This document shows positions 1 through 7,123 of a stretch of 15,221 nt of DNA, in pieces. The position numbers and the translations under genes are program-made. The notes under the pieces are model-generated. The model saw only the letters and a program-made list of their open reading frames with translations. It was not told the DNA's origin and did not search any database. The first letter of the stretch is position 1; every line of letters begins with the position of its first letter. This DNA is from an uncultured Collinsella sp. (GTDB taxonomy: Bacteria; Actinomycetota; Coriobacteriia; Coriobacteriales; Coriobacteriaceae), in the NCBI GenBank assembly GCA_905211615.1, contig CAJMBB010000038.1:1-15221 (forward strand). Reading direction: 5' to 3'.

Positions 1-1
1 G

Positions 2-355
2 CTCTTCCGCCGCGTGACCCTTGCCGCCCGCGAGCATGTTCGCGACCTGGGCGAGCTCGACGACGACTGGGGCATGAGCGAGATCCGCTGGCAAAAAGCA
101 CTCGACGCCTACCACGAGCAGCACGAGGAAATCCTCACCGACGGAGATGCCCGCAGCGCCGCGATGTTTTCCATCGACGAGTCCGACGAGAAGACCGCGC
201 ACGTATGGCACGTGCACCAGATCTTTGCTGACGAGGATGGCGACCACGATTTTGGCATCATGGGCGATGTCGATCTGGACGCCACGCAAGACGGTGGCGA
301 GGTCATCTTCAAAAACTACCGCGTCGGCTTTATCGAAGACCTGCTCGAGGACTAG
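2..355 (+). CDS. DEAD/DEAH-box helicase, C-terminal part (DUF3516-like), 5' partial
   Basis: An open frame runs in from the window edge (Leu-Phe-Arg-Arg-Val...) and ends at TAG 353-355, giving 117 visible residues. An internal GTG at 14 is an artefact of the edge, since the frame stays open upstream. The visible part is acidic and shows the pattern I associate with the DUF3516 C-terminal domain of actinobacterial DEAD/DEAH helicases: an early RDLGELD segment, a W-x-x-A-L-x-x-Y-x-x-x-H-E stretch, a WHVHQIFADEDGDHDF segment, and a closing acidic tail. Such proteins unwind nucleic acids with ATP, but the RecA-like helicase domains would lie outside the window, so the helicase assignment rests on the tail alone. 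It converges with the DUF2130 gene across a terminator at 378-417. A stand-alone DUF3516 fragment is the alternative. Confidence 0.7.
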   Translation, partial: LFRRVTLAAREHVRDLGELDDDWGMSEIRWQKALDAYHEQHEEILTDGDARSAAMFSIDESDEKTAHVWHVHQIFADEDGDHDFGIMGDVDLDATQDGGEVIFKNYRVGFIEDLLED

Positions 356-377
356 CCGCACATACTGGAACAAAACG

Positions 378-417
378 AAGCGGGGCCGCTGGCAATATCG
401 CCAGCGGCCCCGCTTTT
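378..417. terminator. Bidirectional intrinsic terminator
   Basis: A perfect 14-bp stem pairs 380-393 (GCGGGGCCGCTGGC) with 400-413 across a 6-nt loop, followed by TTTT at 414-417 on the plus strand. On the minus strand the same stem is followed by TTCGTTTT. It sits between the convergent helicase and DUF2130 genes and probably ends both transcripts. Confidence 0.92.
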
Positions 418-434
418 GCACTATACGCTATGCC

Positions 435-2192
435 CTACTCGGCATCCTCGACCTCATACGAATCCGCCTCGGCGGGCTCATCGTTTGTCTCTGGCGCAGT
501 CCCGCGTGCCTCGTCAAACGCCGCTTTCATGGTCTTGTTGCCCCACGTGAGCTTGCGAATGGTAAGATCGTCGGCTTTCTTGTTGGCTAGGCGCAGATTG
601 TTCTCGGAGGACAGCAACGCCTCCTTGGTTTTCTGCAGATGGCTAATCGTCTTGTCGATCTCATCGATTGCCGTTTGGAACTTGCGGCTCGCAATCTCGT
701 AGTTGCGGCCGAAATCGTTCTTGAACTTCTCCATCTTGGCTTCGAAGTTCGTAACGTCGATATTCTGCTGTTTGTACTCCGCCAGCTCCTGCTTATAGCG
801 AAGCGAACCCATAGCGGCGTTGCGAAGAAGCGTAATCATGGGAATGAAAAACTGTGGGCGAATCACGTACATCTTCTCGTAGCGATAGCTCACGTCGACT
901 ATCCCTGCGTTATAGAGCTCGCTCTCGGGCTCGAGCAGCGTGCAGAGCACCGCGTACTCACAGCCTTTCTGGCGACGATCGTGATCGAGTTTCTTAAAGA
1001 AGTCCTCGTTTTTATGCTTGGTCGCAGTCTCGTCGTTCTCGTTTTTCATCTCGAACATAATCGAAATGACCTCGTTGCCGCTCGCGTCGCACTCGCGGAA
1101 GATAAAGTCGCCCTTGGTACCCTCGGACGCATCGTTATCTTTCTCGAAGTACGCATTAGGAAACGCCGTCATGCGCAGACGGTTAAACTCGGTCTCGCAG
1201 TGCTGCTCGAGCGACTCGCCCACCATCTTGGTGGACAGGCGGACCTTCATGTCCTTAAGGCGCTCAATCTCTTCATCCTTGTAGCGGATCAGGTCATCGC
1301 TCGCGCGCTTGGCTTGCGCAAGCTCGAGCTCGTGTGCCGCCTTGGCTTGCTCCTCGCGAGAATCGCGCACCGCCAGCTCGCTCGTCAGCTTGGCACGTGC
1401 CTCATCGCGCTCTCGCTCCGCCGCGGCGACCGCCTCTGACAGGTTCATTTTTGCCATCAGTTCCTGCTCGCGCAGCTGGGCACGCAGGCCCTCGGCCTCT
1501 TGCTCGGACTGAGCCTTTGCGGCGGAAAACTTCTCTTGCACCTTCGCGCGATAGTCAGTAAGCGCGCGCTCGGCCTCGCTGCGAGCGGCATCGAGCTCAC
1601 GCTGCGACTCTGCCGCGGCAGCGGCAAGCGCCATCTCCTGGGCCTTGTCCGCCGCGGCGAGCTTGGCCTGCAGCTCGGCAATCTGAGCGTCGCGCGCGGA
1701 CAGGTCGTTTTGAGCAGCATTGCGTGCCGCCGCCTCGGCAAGCCTGGCTTCATCATCTTTGCGCTCCAACTGCGCACGTAAATTGTCGATCTCGCGCTGA
1801 AACTCGGCATTCTCCTTTTGAGCATCGGAACGGGCCTCAATCGCCGCGCGCTGGCTTGCGCTCTCGCGCTCTGCGGCAGCGCCCTCGAGCTTGGCGCGCA
1901 GCTCGGCGAGCTCAGCATCGCGCTTGGCGACTTCTTGTGCCAGTTGCTGAGCTGCGGCGTTTTTCTGCTCGACAAGCTGAGCGTTGCGCTGAGACTCTGC
2001 CTCCTGCAAAGCAGCCGTCGAACGCGAGCGCTCAAGCTCCAGCGCCTGCTCGCCCTCGCGCTGGACTGCCTTCACACGCTCATCCAGGTCGCGCAAAAAC
2101 TCGGCGTCGCGCACTTGCTTGACGATATCCGCATAGCCGGACGCATCGACCTTAAAAACTTCGCCACAATGCGGGCACTTGATCTCATTCAT
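435..2192 (-). CDS. DUF2130 protein: zinc-ribbon N-terminus, long coiled coil, PD-(D/E)XK-like C-terminal domain
   Basis: The 585-residue protein opens with a treble-clef-like C-P-H-C-G at residues 6-10. About 290 residues (roughly 25-315) of Ala/Glu/Arg/Gln heptad-rich coiled coil follow. The conserved DUF2130 region lies at about 315-470, with G-D-F at 361-363, F-E-M-K at 380-383 and R-R-Q-K-G-C-E-Y-A-V-L near 406-416. The spaced Asp and Glu-x-Lys resemble a PD-(D/E)XK nuclease core, as in RmuC-type coiled-coil proteins. That fold call is an inference, and the cellular role of DUF2130 proteins is not established. A second helical segment (460-530) and an acidic tail close the protein. The ATG at 2192 has a GAGGAG Shine-Dalgarno about 5-7 nt upstream. 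It stands alone and converges with the helicase gene. Confidence 0.88.
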   Translation of the reverse strand: MNEIKCPHCGEVFKVDASGYADIVKQVRDAEFLRDLDERVKAVQREGEQALELERSRSTAALQEAESQRNAQLVEQKNAAAQQLAQEVAKRDAELAELRAKLEGAAAERESASQRAAIEARSDAQKENAEFQREIDNLRAQLERKDDEARLAEAAARNAAQNDLSARDAQIAELQAKLAAADKAQEMALAAAAAESQRELDAARSEAERALTDYRAKVQEKFSAAKAQSEQEAEGLRAQLREQELMAKMNLSEAVAAAERERDEARAKLTSELAVRDSREEQAKAAHELELAQAKRASDDLIRYKDEEIERLKDMKVRLSTKMVGESLEQHCETEFNRLRMTAFPNAYFEKDNDASEGTKGDFIFRECDASGNEVISIMFEMKNENDETATKHKNEDFFKKLDHDRRQKGCEYAVLCTLLEPESELYNAGIVDVSYRYEKMYVIRPQFFIPMITLLRNAAMGSLRYKQELAEYKQQNIDVTNFEAKMEKFKNDFGRNYEIASRKFQTAIDEIDKTISHLQKTKEALLSSENNLRLANKKADDLTIRKLTWGNKTMKAAFDEARGTAPETNDEPAEADSYEVEDAE

Positions 2193-2250
2193 AGCAGCTC
2201 CTCGATGGACGCAAATTTTAACCGCCTACACTCTACCGCGCCGCACGGAC

Positions 2251-2282
2251 AAAAAAGGCGCCGCCATAATGGCAACGGCGCC
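2251..2282 (-). terminator. Intrinsic terminator of the phosphoesterase gene
   Basis: Read on the minus strand, GGCGCCG (2282-2276) and CGGCGCC (2263-2257) form a 7-bp GC stem followed directly by TTTTTT (2256-2251). It lies downstream of the phosphoesterase stop and upstream of DUF2130, so the two genes are probably transcribed separately. Confidence 0.8.
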
Positions 2283-2289
2283 AGAAACA

Positions 2290-2316
2290 CCACAAAGGTG
2301 CCTGTCCCCTTTGTGG
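2290..2316. repeat. Perfect palindromic element, 9-bp arms
   Basis: CCACAAAGG (2290-2298) and CCTTTGTGG (2308-2316) are exact inverted copies around a 9-nt centre TGCCTGTCC. It lies between the phosphoesterase stop and its terminator. The sequence is of the kind dispersed between genes in many bacterial genomes (from memory), but only one copy is in this window. Confidence 0.6.
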
Positions 2317-2339
2317 CGGTTTGTGTGACGGTTCGAGAA

Positions 2340-2885
2340 TTACAGTCCAAAGAAACCGAGGATTTGGTCTCGACTTACAGGCTTGTACTCGTTGGCGTCG
2401 AGGCCGACATCGTAGCGAAAGATAGGACGTTCGCGATCGCGGTTGCGTGCGTTGGTGCGGTCACCCCTGCTGTGGATATGCCCGTGCAGCATGATGGCGC
2501 CACGTGCCTTGCCGTTCCAGCTGAGCATGGGGTAGTGGCTCATAACCAGACGATGGCCCTTGGCATAGCCAGGAGCAACCTCCAGGTAATCACGCACGTC
2601 TTCCCAGATTTGGGGCGCAGCTGGATCTTCCCAGTCGCTGTCATGGTTACCACGGATGAGCGTCACATTCTGGCATTCGATGCGCTCGCGCAGGCGCACC
2701 GCCTCCGCCAGGGGCAAACGATAGGTAAAGTCTCCCAAGATATAGAGGCGGTCGTCCACAGCCACGCACTCATTGATGGCATCGATGACTTTGCGGTTCA
2801 TCTCCTCGACCGAATCAAACGGCCGATCCATGTCGTGCAAGATATTCGTATCGCCCAGGTGCAGGTCGGCGGTAAACCACATCAT
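2340..2885 (-). CDS. Calcineurin-like metallophosphoesterase
   Basis: The 181-residue protein carries the complete metal-binding set of the calcineurin-like phosphoesterase family: D-L-H at 7-9, G-D at 51-52, G-N-H-D at 79-82, S-H-Y-P at 116-119 and G-H-I-H at 135-138, ending with D-V-G at 159-161. These residues normally hold a dinuclear metal centre that hydrolyses phosphoesters. The short single-domain form without a signal peptide suggests a cytoplasmic enzyme of unknown substrate. Two ATG codons are adjacent (Met1, Met2), and a GAGGG about 8 nt upstream serves either. It lies 66 nt downstream of the small charged-protein gene, a gap that holds a possible minus-strand -10 (TATACT, 2931-2926). 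The gene may therefore be transcribed alone or with its upstream neighbours. The function class is firm; the substrate cannot be told. Confidence 0.9.
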   Translation of the reverse strand: MMWFTADLHLGDTNILHDMDRPFDSVEEMNRKVIDAINECVAVDDRLYILGDFTYRLPLAEAVRLRERIECQNVTLIRGNHDSDWEDPAAPQIWEDVRDYLEVAPGYAKGHRLVMSHYPMLSWNGKARGAIMLHGHIHSRGDRTNARNRDRERPIFRYDVGLDANEYKPVSRDQILGFFGL

Positions 2886-2951
2886 CGTCTATGCCCTCAT
2901 TTCGCAACGCGTTCAACTCGTGCTAAGTATACAGACGCAGCGATGCGGCGG

Positions 2952-3131
2952 TTATCCAAAGAGCCCGCCGAACAGACCTCGGCGGCGCTTGCCTTGCTTT
3001 TTCGAAGCGTCACCCTGAGTTTTCTTGTCCTGCCGTTTCCTACGGTCCTGCTCCAACTCATCGTCATCGAGTAGCATATCCCACTCAAACGGGTCATCCG
3101 TCAGATCGAACAGATCATCGTCATCAAACAT
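2952..3131 (-). CDS. Small charged hypothetical protein (59 aa)
   Basis: I do not recognise this family. The protein has a strongly acidic, aromatic N-terminal half (MFDDDDLFDLTDDPFEWD then LLDDDELEQD), a basic linker rich in Lys, Arg and Gln, and a terminal GLFG-GLFG duplication after K-R-R-R. There is no signal peptide or membrane segment. I chose the ATG at 3131. The longer frame starts at an ATG (3143) whose own bases belong to ATGGAGG, and this GGAGG sits 5 nt before the 3131 ATG as an ideal Shine-Dalgarno. The gene starts 18 nt after the HIRAN gene stop, so the two are probably co-transcribed and coupled. The clustered opposite charges suggest a disordered adaptor or a nucleic-acid-associated tail, but that is only a guess. 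Confidence 0.6.
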   Translation of the reverse strand: MFDDDDLFDLTDDPFEWDMLLDDDELEQDRRKRQDKKTQGDASKKQGKRRRGLFGGLFG

Positions 3132-3149
3132 GGCAGCCTCCATTGCCGA

Positions 3150-3476
3150 CTAGCGAGCATCCACCACATAGAGGCCAACGCGCACCTGATGCCACGGACT
3201 GCGCTCGGGGGCAACCTGTTGCACACGGGCCTCAAATACGTCCTCGTGGCCGTAATACATCATCAAGGACAGTGGGCCGACCTCGTTTCCTGGAACGTAG
3301 CCAAGTTTGGTCTTGCCATAGTAGATCGCAACCGCCTCGGGGTCATGGGGATTATCGCGCTCGGTGCACAGCGTCAGTTTATCGCCCGCTTTAAGATCGC
3401 CTAGGACCAAAGCGCCGTCGGCATACTGAAATCCTGCAATGTGAAATGACAGAAGAACACGTGAAGGCTCGTACAT
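3150..3476 (-). CDS. HIRAN-domain protein
   Basis: The 108 residues are almost entirely one HIRAN domain (first described in HIP116/Rad5): S-F-H-I-A-G-F near the start, A-G-D-K-L-T-L, the diagnostic E-R-D-N-P-H-D-P-E-A-V-A-I at about 39-51, and K-L-G-Y-V-P at 57-62. In eukaryotic helicases the domain binds the 3' end of DNA; the role of stand-alone bacterial versions is less clear. The ATG at 3476 has AGAGGAG 5 nt upstream. That purine stretch is also in-frame Glu-Glu codons of an overlapping ORF (3401-3547) which could be the lost N-terminal part of this protein (see findings), so the N-terminus is uncertain. It probably forms an operon with the 59-residue gene downstream. Confidence 0.82.
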   Translation of the reverse strand: MYEPSRVLLSFHIAGFQYADGALVLGDLKAGDKLTLCTERDNPHDPEAVAIYYGKTKLGYVPGNEVGPLSLMMYYGHEDVFEARVQQVAPERSPWHQVRVGLYVVDAR

Positions 3477-3547
3477 AGCAACTCCTCTAACGGCCGGATA
3501 AACCAGCGTTTGACCTTATCGAGAAGTCTACGGGCCCGTGCGGACAT
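3401..3547 (-). CDS. Overlapping small ORF, possible frameshifted N-terminus of the HIRAN protein
   Basis: A 48-codon ORF starts at ATG 3547 with AAGGA about 7 nt upstream and ends at TAG 3401-3403, overlapping the first quarter of the HIRAN gene in another frame. Its first residues (MSARARRLLDKVKRWFIRPL, then EELLC) look like a real basic amphipathic helix. The rest, antisense-like and Cys/Phe-rich, looks like out-of-frame reading of the HIRAN gene. A -1 shift at the junction would join EELL to the HIRAN Met-Tyr-Glu-Pro-Ser. It may be a genuine 5' part of the gene separated by a frameshift, a separate leader peptide, or chance. Confidence 0.35.
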   Translation of the reverse strand: MSARARRLLDKVKRWFIRPLEELLCTSLHVFFCHFTLQDFSMPTALWS

Positions 3548-3567
3548 AAATTCATCCTTATCTGATT

Positions 3568-4947
3568 CTAATGCACAAACATGCGCACGAACTTGTGCTT
3601 CCAGCTTGCGTAAGGAGCGTAGCGAAATGGCACGTCCACCCAGGTTGCCTTGTTCACGATGCTCTTCTTGTGGCTAAACGTATCGAAGCTCTCGCGGCCA
3701 TGGTACTGCCCCATACCGCTCGCTCCCATGCCGCCAAAGCCCATATGGCTCGTAGCCAGATGCATGATGGTGTCGTTAACGCAGCCGCCACCAAAGGGCA
3801 CGTAGCGCACAAAGCGCTGCTGAACCGCGCGATCCTGACTAAAGATATACAGAGCCAGCGGCGTCGGACGATCCGTAATAAACGCTTCGGCCTCGTCTAG
3901 GCTCTCAAACGTCAGCACCGGCAAGATGGGACCGAAGATCTCCTCCTGCATCACGGCGTCATCGGGGGTCACGTCGTCCAAAATCGTCGGCTCGATCTTG
4001 AGCGAAGTCTCGCGCGCAGCACCTCCAAGCACGACCTTATCGGGATCGATCAGCCCGCGCGCACGCGCAAAATGCTTGACGTTGACGATATGTCCGTAAT
4101 TCTCATTGTCGAGTGGATGTTCGCCAAACATGCGGCGGACCTCCTCCTTGATGAGGCCCAGCAGCTCGTCGTGCACGCGCGTATCGACCAGCAGGTAGTC
4201 GGGCGCCACGCAGGTCTGCCCCACGTTGAGCCATTTACCAAAGGCGATACGCCGTGCCGCGATCTTCAAGTTTGCCGTCGCATCCACGATGCAGGGACTC
4301 TTTCCGCCCAGCTCAAGCGTCACGGGCGTAAGGTTTTTACTTGCGTGCTCCATGACGAGCTTGCCGACCGGAACGCTACCGGTAAAGAAGATCTTGTCCC
4401 AGCGCTCGTCGAGCAGCGCTTCATTTTCGGCGCGCCCGCCCTCGACAACCGTCACCAGGCGCGGATCAAATGCCTCTTCACAGATTTGCTTGAGCACCGC
4501 GCTCGATGCCGGAGCATAGGCACTCGGCTTGATGACCACGGTATTTCCCGCGGCAAGGGCGCCGGCGAGCGGCTCGAGTGTTAGCAAAAACGGGTAGTTC
4601 CACGGAGCCATGATGAGCGTGACGCCATAGGGCACGGCTTGCGTTTTGCACACACTCACGGCGTTAACGAGGTCACACGGACGCAGGCGCGGACGACTCC
4701 ATCGAGCCACATGCGCAATCTGATGACGAATCTCGGAAAGCGACGTGCCGATCTCGCACATATAGGCCTCGTCATGCGACTTTCCCAAATCGGTCTTGAG
4801 CGCATGGGCAATATCGGCCTCGTGCGCCCGTACTGTATCGCGTAAACTCACGAGCGCGCGACGTCGAGCATCGACATCAAACGTAGCGTGCGTCTTAAAG
4901 TAGGTGCGCTGATCGCCGACGATGCGCGCAATTTTCTCGGTGTTCAT
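3568..4947 (-). CDS. Aldehyde dehydrogenase (class 3-like, NAD(P)-dependent)
   Basis: The 459-residue protein is a full aldehyde dehydrogenase: A-P-W-N-Y-P with Asn117, K-P-S with Lys140 for the cofactor, F-T-G-S at 188-191, E-L-G-G-K with the general base Glu212, G-Q-T-C with the nucleophile Cys246, and E-E-I-F-G-P at 335-340. The length of about 460 and the C-terminal M-G-Q-Y-H-G-R-E-S-F-D-T-F-S-H-K-K block match the class 3/fatty-aldehyde branch rather than the longer ALDH1 type. It oxidises aldehydes to acids with NAD(P). The start codon lies 9 nt after the alcohol dehydrogenase stop, and the AGGAGG ribosome site overlaps that stop (TAGGAGG), so translation is coupled. The pair would interconvert alcohol, aldehyde and acid; the actual substrate is not visible. 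Confidence 0.93.
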   Translation of the reverse strand: MNTEKIARIVGDQRTYFKTHATFDVDARRRALVSLRDTVRAHEADIAHALKTDLGKSHDEAYMCEIGTSLSEIRHQIAHVARWSRPRLRPCDLVNAVSVCKTQAVPYGVTLIMAPWNYPFLLTLEPLAGALAAGNTVVIKPSAYAPASSAVLKQICEEAFDPRLVTVVEGGRAENEALLDERWDKIFFTGSVPVGKLVMEHASKNLTPVTLELGGKSPCIVDATANLKIAARRIAFGKWLNVGQTCVAPDYLLVDTRVHDELLGLIKEEVRRMFGEHPLDNENYGHIVNVKHFARARGLIDPDKVVLGGAARETSLKIEPTILDDVTPDDAVMQEEIFGPILPVLTFESLDEAEAFITDRPTPLALYIFSQDRAVQQRFVRYVPFGGGCVNDTIMHLATSHMGFGGMGASGMGQYHGRESFDTFSHKKSIVNKATWVDVPFRYAPYASWKHKFVRMFVH

Positions 4948-4956
4948 GGCAACCTC

Positions 4957-6177
4957 CTAGTTCTCATCCTCAAACATACCACCCGCGACGACCTCATACA
5001 TACGCTCGAGCTCCAAACGGTCCATCAAAAGTGGAACGGGGTACAGGGGATTGGCCTCGGCATCGGCATGCGCCGCCATCTCGGGAATGTCGGAGCGGCG
5101 AATGCCCAAGACATATTTGGGGATTCCCAGGGCCTCGTTCATGCGGTCGACCCAATCGATAAAGGCCTCGGCCGCAAGACTATCCTGCGCGGTAGCCGGC
5201 GCAATGCCCGCCATGCGAGCAAGATCGGCAAGCTTGGGGGCGGCGGCGTCACCATAAGCGCGAAGCATGTGCGGCAGGATGATCGCGTTGGCCAAACCGT
5301 GCGGAATTCCGTATCGGCCGCCCAGACTGTGCGCGATGGCATGCACATATCCGACATAGGAGCGGGTAAACGCAACGCCCGCCTTATACGCCGCCGAAAG
5401 CATATTGCGACGAGCGCGCATGTCGTCACCATGCTCATAGCCCTCGAGCAAATTGTCGTGGATAAGCTGCACCGCCTGTCGCGCCATCTTACGCGTATAG
5501 GGCGTGGTGCTTCGCCCCATAAAGGCCTCAACGGCATGCGTCAGGGCGTCCATACCCGTCTGCCCCGTAATGGAAGCGGGCAAGCCGCACGTAAACTCGG
5601 GGTCGTGGACTGCAAAACGCGGAATGAGCACAAAGTCGTTAATGGGGTATTTGTAGTGCGTCTCGTCATCGGTAATTACCGCCGCAAGCGTGACTTCGCT
5701 TCCCGTACCGGCGGTAGTGGGAACGGCGATGAGCAGCGGCAGGCGACGATGAATCCGCAGCAGGCCGCGCATCTTGTTGATGGGCTTGTTTGACTGCGCA
5801 ATGCGTGCGCCCACGCCCTTGGCGCAGTCCATGGCTGATCCTCCGCCAAAGCCGATAATGGCCCGGCAGGCACTCTCTCGATACAGGGACGCCGCTTCCT
5901 CCACGTTTGAAACCGTGGGGTTTGCACGCGTTTCGGCATAGACCGTAACGCCAACCCCCTGAGCCGTAAGCGCACGCTCGAGTGATGCCGTGAGCCCCAA
6001 ACGTGCAATACCAGGGTCCGTCACGATAAGGACCTTCTGGATCGAGCGCTTTTGAAGCACCGCGGGCACATCCTCGGCATGCTCCAAAATGCGCGGCTCG
6101 GTATAGGGCAGGATCGGCAATGCAATGCGAAAAACCGTTTGATACGTTCGGCACCAGGCGCGGCGGGCTAGATGCAT
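4957..6177 (-). CDS. Iron-containing alcohol dehydrogenase
   Basis: The 406-residue protein is a group III (Fe-dependent) alcohol dehydrogenase. It has G-G-G-S at 111-114 with A-M-D-C-A-K for NAD(P) binding, T-T-A-G-T-G-S-E at 154-161, and the four metal ligands Asp210, His214, His279 and His293 in G-M-D-A-L-T-H and H-A-I-A-H-S-L-G-G-x-Y-x-I-P-H-G. This matches the FucO-type spacing of D-x3-H and H-x13-H. It carries about 20 more N-terminal residues than the family core, which starts near 'LPYTEPRILEH'. The ATG at 6177 is still favoured by AGGGAG about 8 nt upstream. It is the first gene of a two-gene operon with the aldehyde dehydrogenase and is preceded by two similar palindromes (6197-6210, 6261-6274) that look like operators. 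The substrate is not predictable. Confidence 0.93.
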   Translation of the reverse strand: MHLARRAWCRTYQTVFRIALPILPYTEPRILEHAEDVPAVLQKRSIQKVLIVTDPGIARLGLTASLERALTAQGVGVTVYAETRANPTVSNVEEAASLYRESACRAIIGFGGGSAMDCAKGVGARIAQSNKPINKMRGLLRIHRRLPLLIAVPTTAGTGSEVTLAAVITDDETHYKYPINDFVLIPRFAVHDPEFTCGLPASITGQTGMDALTHAVEAFMGRSTTPYTRKMARQAVQLIHDNLLEGYEHGDDMRARRNMLSAAYKAGVAFTRSYVGYVHAIAHSLGGRYGIPHGLANAIILPHMLRAYGDAAAPKLADLARMAGIAPATAQDSLAAEAFIDWVDRMNEALGIPKYVLGIRRSDIPEMAAHADAEANPLYPVPLLMDRLELERMYEVVAGGMFEDEN

Positions 6178-6196
6178 AAAGGAAACTCCCTCATTT

Positions 6197-6274
6197 GTTG
6201 ATTGGTCAACATTTGCTCGACCGATTGTACTCAGCGGTGGTCAAAGACGGCCTGCCAATCGTTAATCAATCAAC
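6197..6274 (-). promoter_or_regulatory. Promoter/operator region of the alcohol-aldehyde dehydrogenase operon
   Basis: GTTGATTGGTCAAC (6197-6210) is a palindrome with 5-bp arms. GTTAATCAATCAAC (6261-6274) is its near copy in reverse orientation (GTTGATTGATTAAC). Their centres are 64 bp apart, about six helical turns. Between them a minus-strand TACAAT (6229-6224) could be the -10 box; I see no good -35. The proximal site would fall just downstream of the start point and the distal one just upstream of -35, a layout that suits repression by a dimer bridging two sites. Confidence 0.5.
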
Positions 6275-6321
6275 ATCTTCATATCTCAAAATTGTTTTAT
6301 TAAAAATCATTCCTAATAGGC

Positions 6322-6349
6322 TTCACATTTGGTTGCATTTATGGATAAT
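6322..6349 (+). promoter_or_regulatory. Promoter of the rubrerythrin gene
   Basis: TTCACA (6322-6327, five of six matches to TTGACA) and GATAAT (6344-6349, five of six to TATAAT) are separated by 16 bp in an AT-rich stretch. Transcription would start near 6356, leaving a leader of about 78 nt. Confidence 0.5.
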
Positions 6350-6367
6350 AGAACTCGTCAAGACGCA

Positions 6368-6398
6368 CGTCCGGAGAGGGCCCTTACGGGACCGGACG
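6368..6398 (+). promoter_or_regulatory. Hairpin in the rubrerythrin leader
   Basis: CGTCCGG (6368-6374) and CCGGACG (6392-6398) pair exactly, with an inner CCC/GGG pair (6381-6383 with 6388-6390). No T-run follows, so it is not a terminator. It ends 21 nt before the ribosome site and could stabilise the mRNA or control it. Confidence 0.4.
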
Positions 6399-6433
6399 AG
6401 CGCACAATCGCCATCGATCGAAAGGATCGAATC

Positions 6434-6994
6434 ATGAAGTTTGTTTGCCCCGTTTGCGGTTATGTGGAAGAGTTCGACGGCGACCAGCTGCCCGAGGACT
6501 TCAAGTGCCCCCAGTGCGGCGTTCCCGGTTCTCGTTTCCTGAAGCAGGAGGAGGGCCAGCTCGAGTGGGCTGCCGAGCACGTCGTGGGCGTCGCCAAGAT
6601 GGAGGGCGTCTCCGAGGACATCGTTGCCGACCTGCGCGCCAACTTTGAGGGCGAGTGCTCTGAGGTCGGTATGTACCTGGCCATGGCTCGCGTCGCTCAT
6701 CGCGAGGGATACCCCGAGATCGGCCTGTACTGGGAGAAGGCTGCCCACGAGGAGGCCGAGCACGCCGCCAAGTTCGCCGAGCTCCTGGGCGAGGTCGTGA
6801 CCGACTCCACCAAGAAGAACCTCGAGATGCGCGTTGAGGCCGAGAACGGCGCCACCGCCGGCAAGACCGATCTTGCCAAGCGCGCCAAGGCCGCTGGCCT
6901 CGATGCCATCCACGACACCGTGCACGAGATGGCTCGCGACGAGGCCCGCCACGGCAAGGCTTTTGCCGGCCTGCTTAAGCGCTACTTTGGCTAA
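6434..6994 (+). CDS. Reverse rubrerythrin (rubredoxin domain N-terminal)
   Basis: The 186-residue protein starts with a rubredoxin-type iron site (Cys5, Cys8, Cys25, Cys28 in C-P-V-C-G and C-P-Q-C-G). A ferritin-like four-helix diiron domain follows, with E-G-E-C-S-E (Glu74, Glu77), E-x-x-H (Glu107/His110), Glu135-Glu137 and a second E-x-x-H (Glu170/His173). This domain order is reversed relative to classical rubrerythrin and is the form known from anaerobes as an NAD(P)H-dependent peroxidase, acting in the cytoplasm against peroxide. The ATG at 6434 is chosen because AAAGGA lies 8 nt upstream and the rubredoxin motif begins at once. The frame is open further upstream, but that part reads through the leader hairpin. 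Codon choice is strongly biased (GAG, CTG, GCC, AAG), as expected for a highly expressed gene. It is monocistronic, with its own promoter and terminator. Confidence 0.94.
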   Translation: MKFVCPVCGYVEEFDGDQLPEDFKCPQCGVPGSRFLKQEEGQLEWAAEHVVGVAKMEGVSEDIVADLRANFEGECSEVGMYLAMARVAHREGYPEIGLYWEKAAHEEAEHAAKFAELLGEVVTDSTKKNLEMRVEAENGATAGKTDLAKRAKAAGLDAIHDTVHEMARDEARHGKAFAGLLKRYFG

Positions 6995-7028
6995 GCCAAC
7001 CGCTTGAGACATAACCTCTAGCTCGATG

Positions 7029-7058
7029 AGGCCCGGACCGCATGGTTCGGGCCTTTTT
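7029..7058 (+). terminator. Intrinsic terminator of the rubrerythrin gene
   Basis: An 11-bp stem pairs AGGCCCGGACC (7029-7039) with GGTTCGGGCCT (7044-7054), with one G-T wobble and a 4-nt loop. It is followed by TTTTT ending at 7058. Confidence 0.92.
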
Positions 7059-7123
7059 GTGTCTCGAGGACTCGTTAACGCCCTGAAATAGGACCGCCTT
7101 AGGCATCGGCTTCTCGTCAAAAA

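Noticed and set aside
1818..3074. 418-codon plus-strand ORF
   Set aside because: It lies antisense to the DUF2130, phosphoesterase and small-protein genes, has no ribosome site or recognisable domain, and crosses their boundaries. It is a shadow of biased codons in the real genes.
4888..5793. 301-codon plus-strand ORF
   Set aside because: It is antisense to the alcohol dehydrogenase gene with its full metal-binding set; no independent support.
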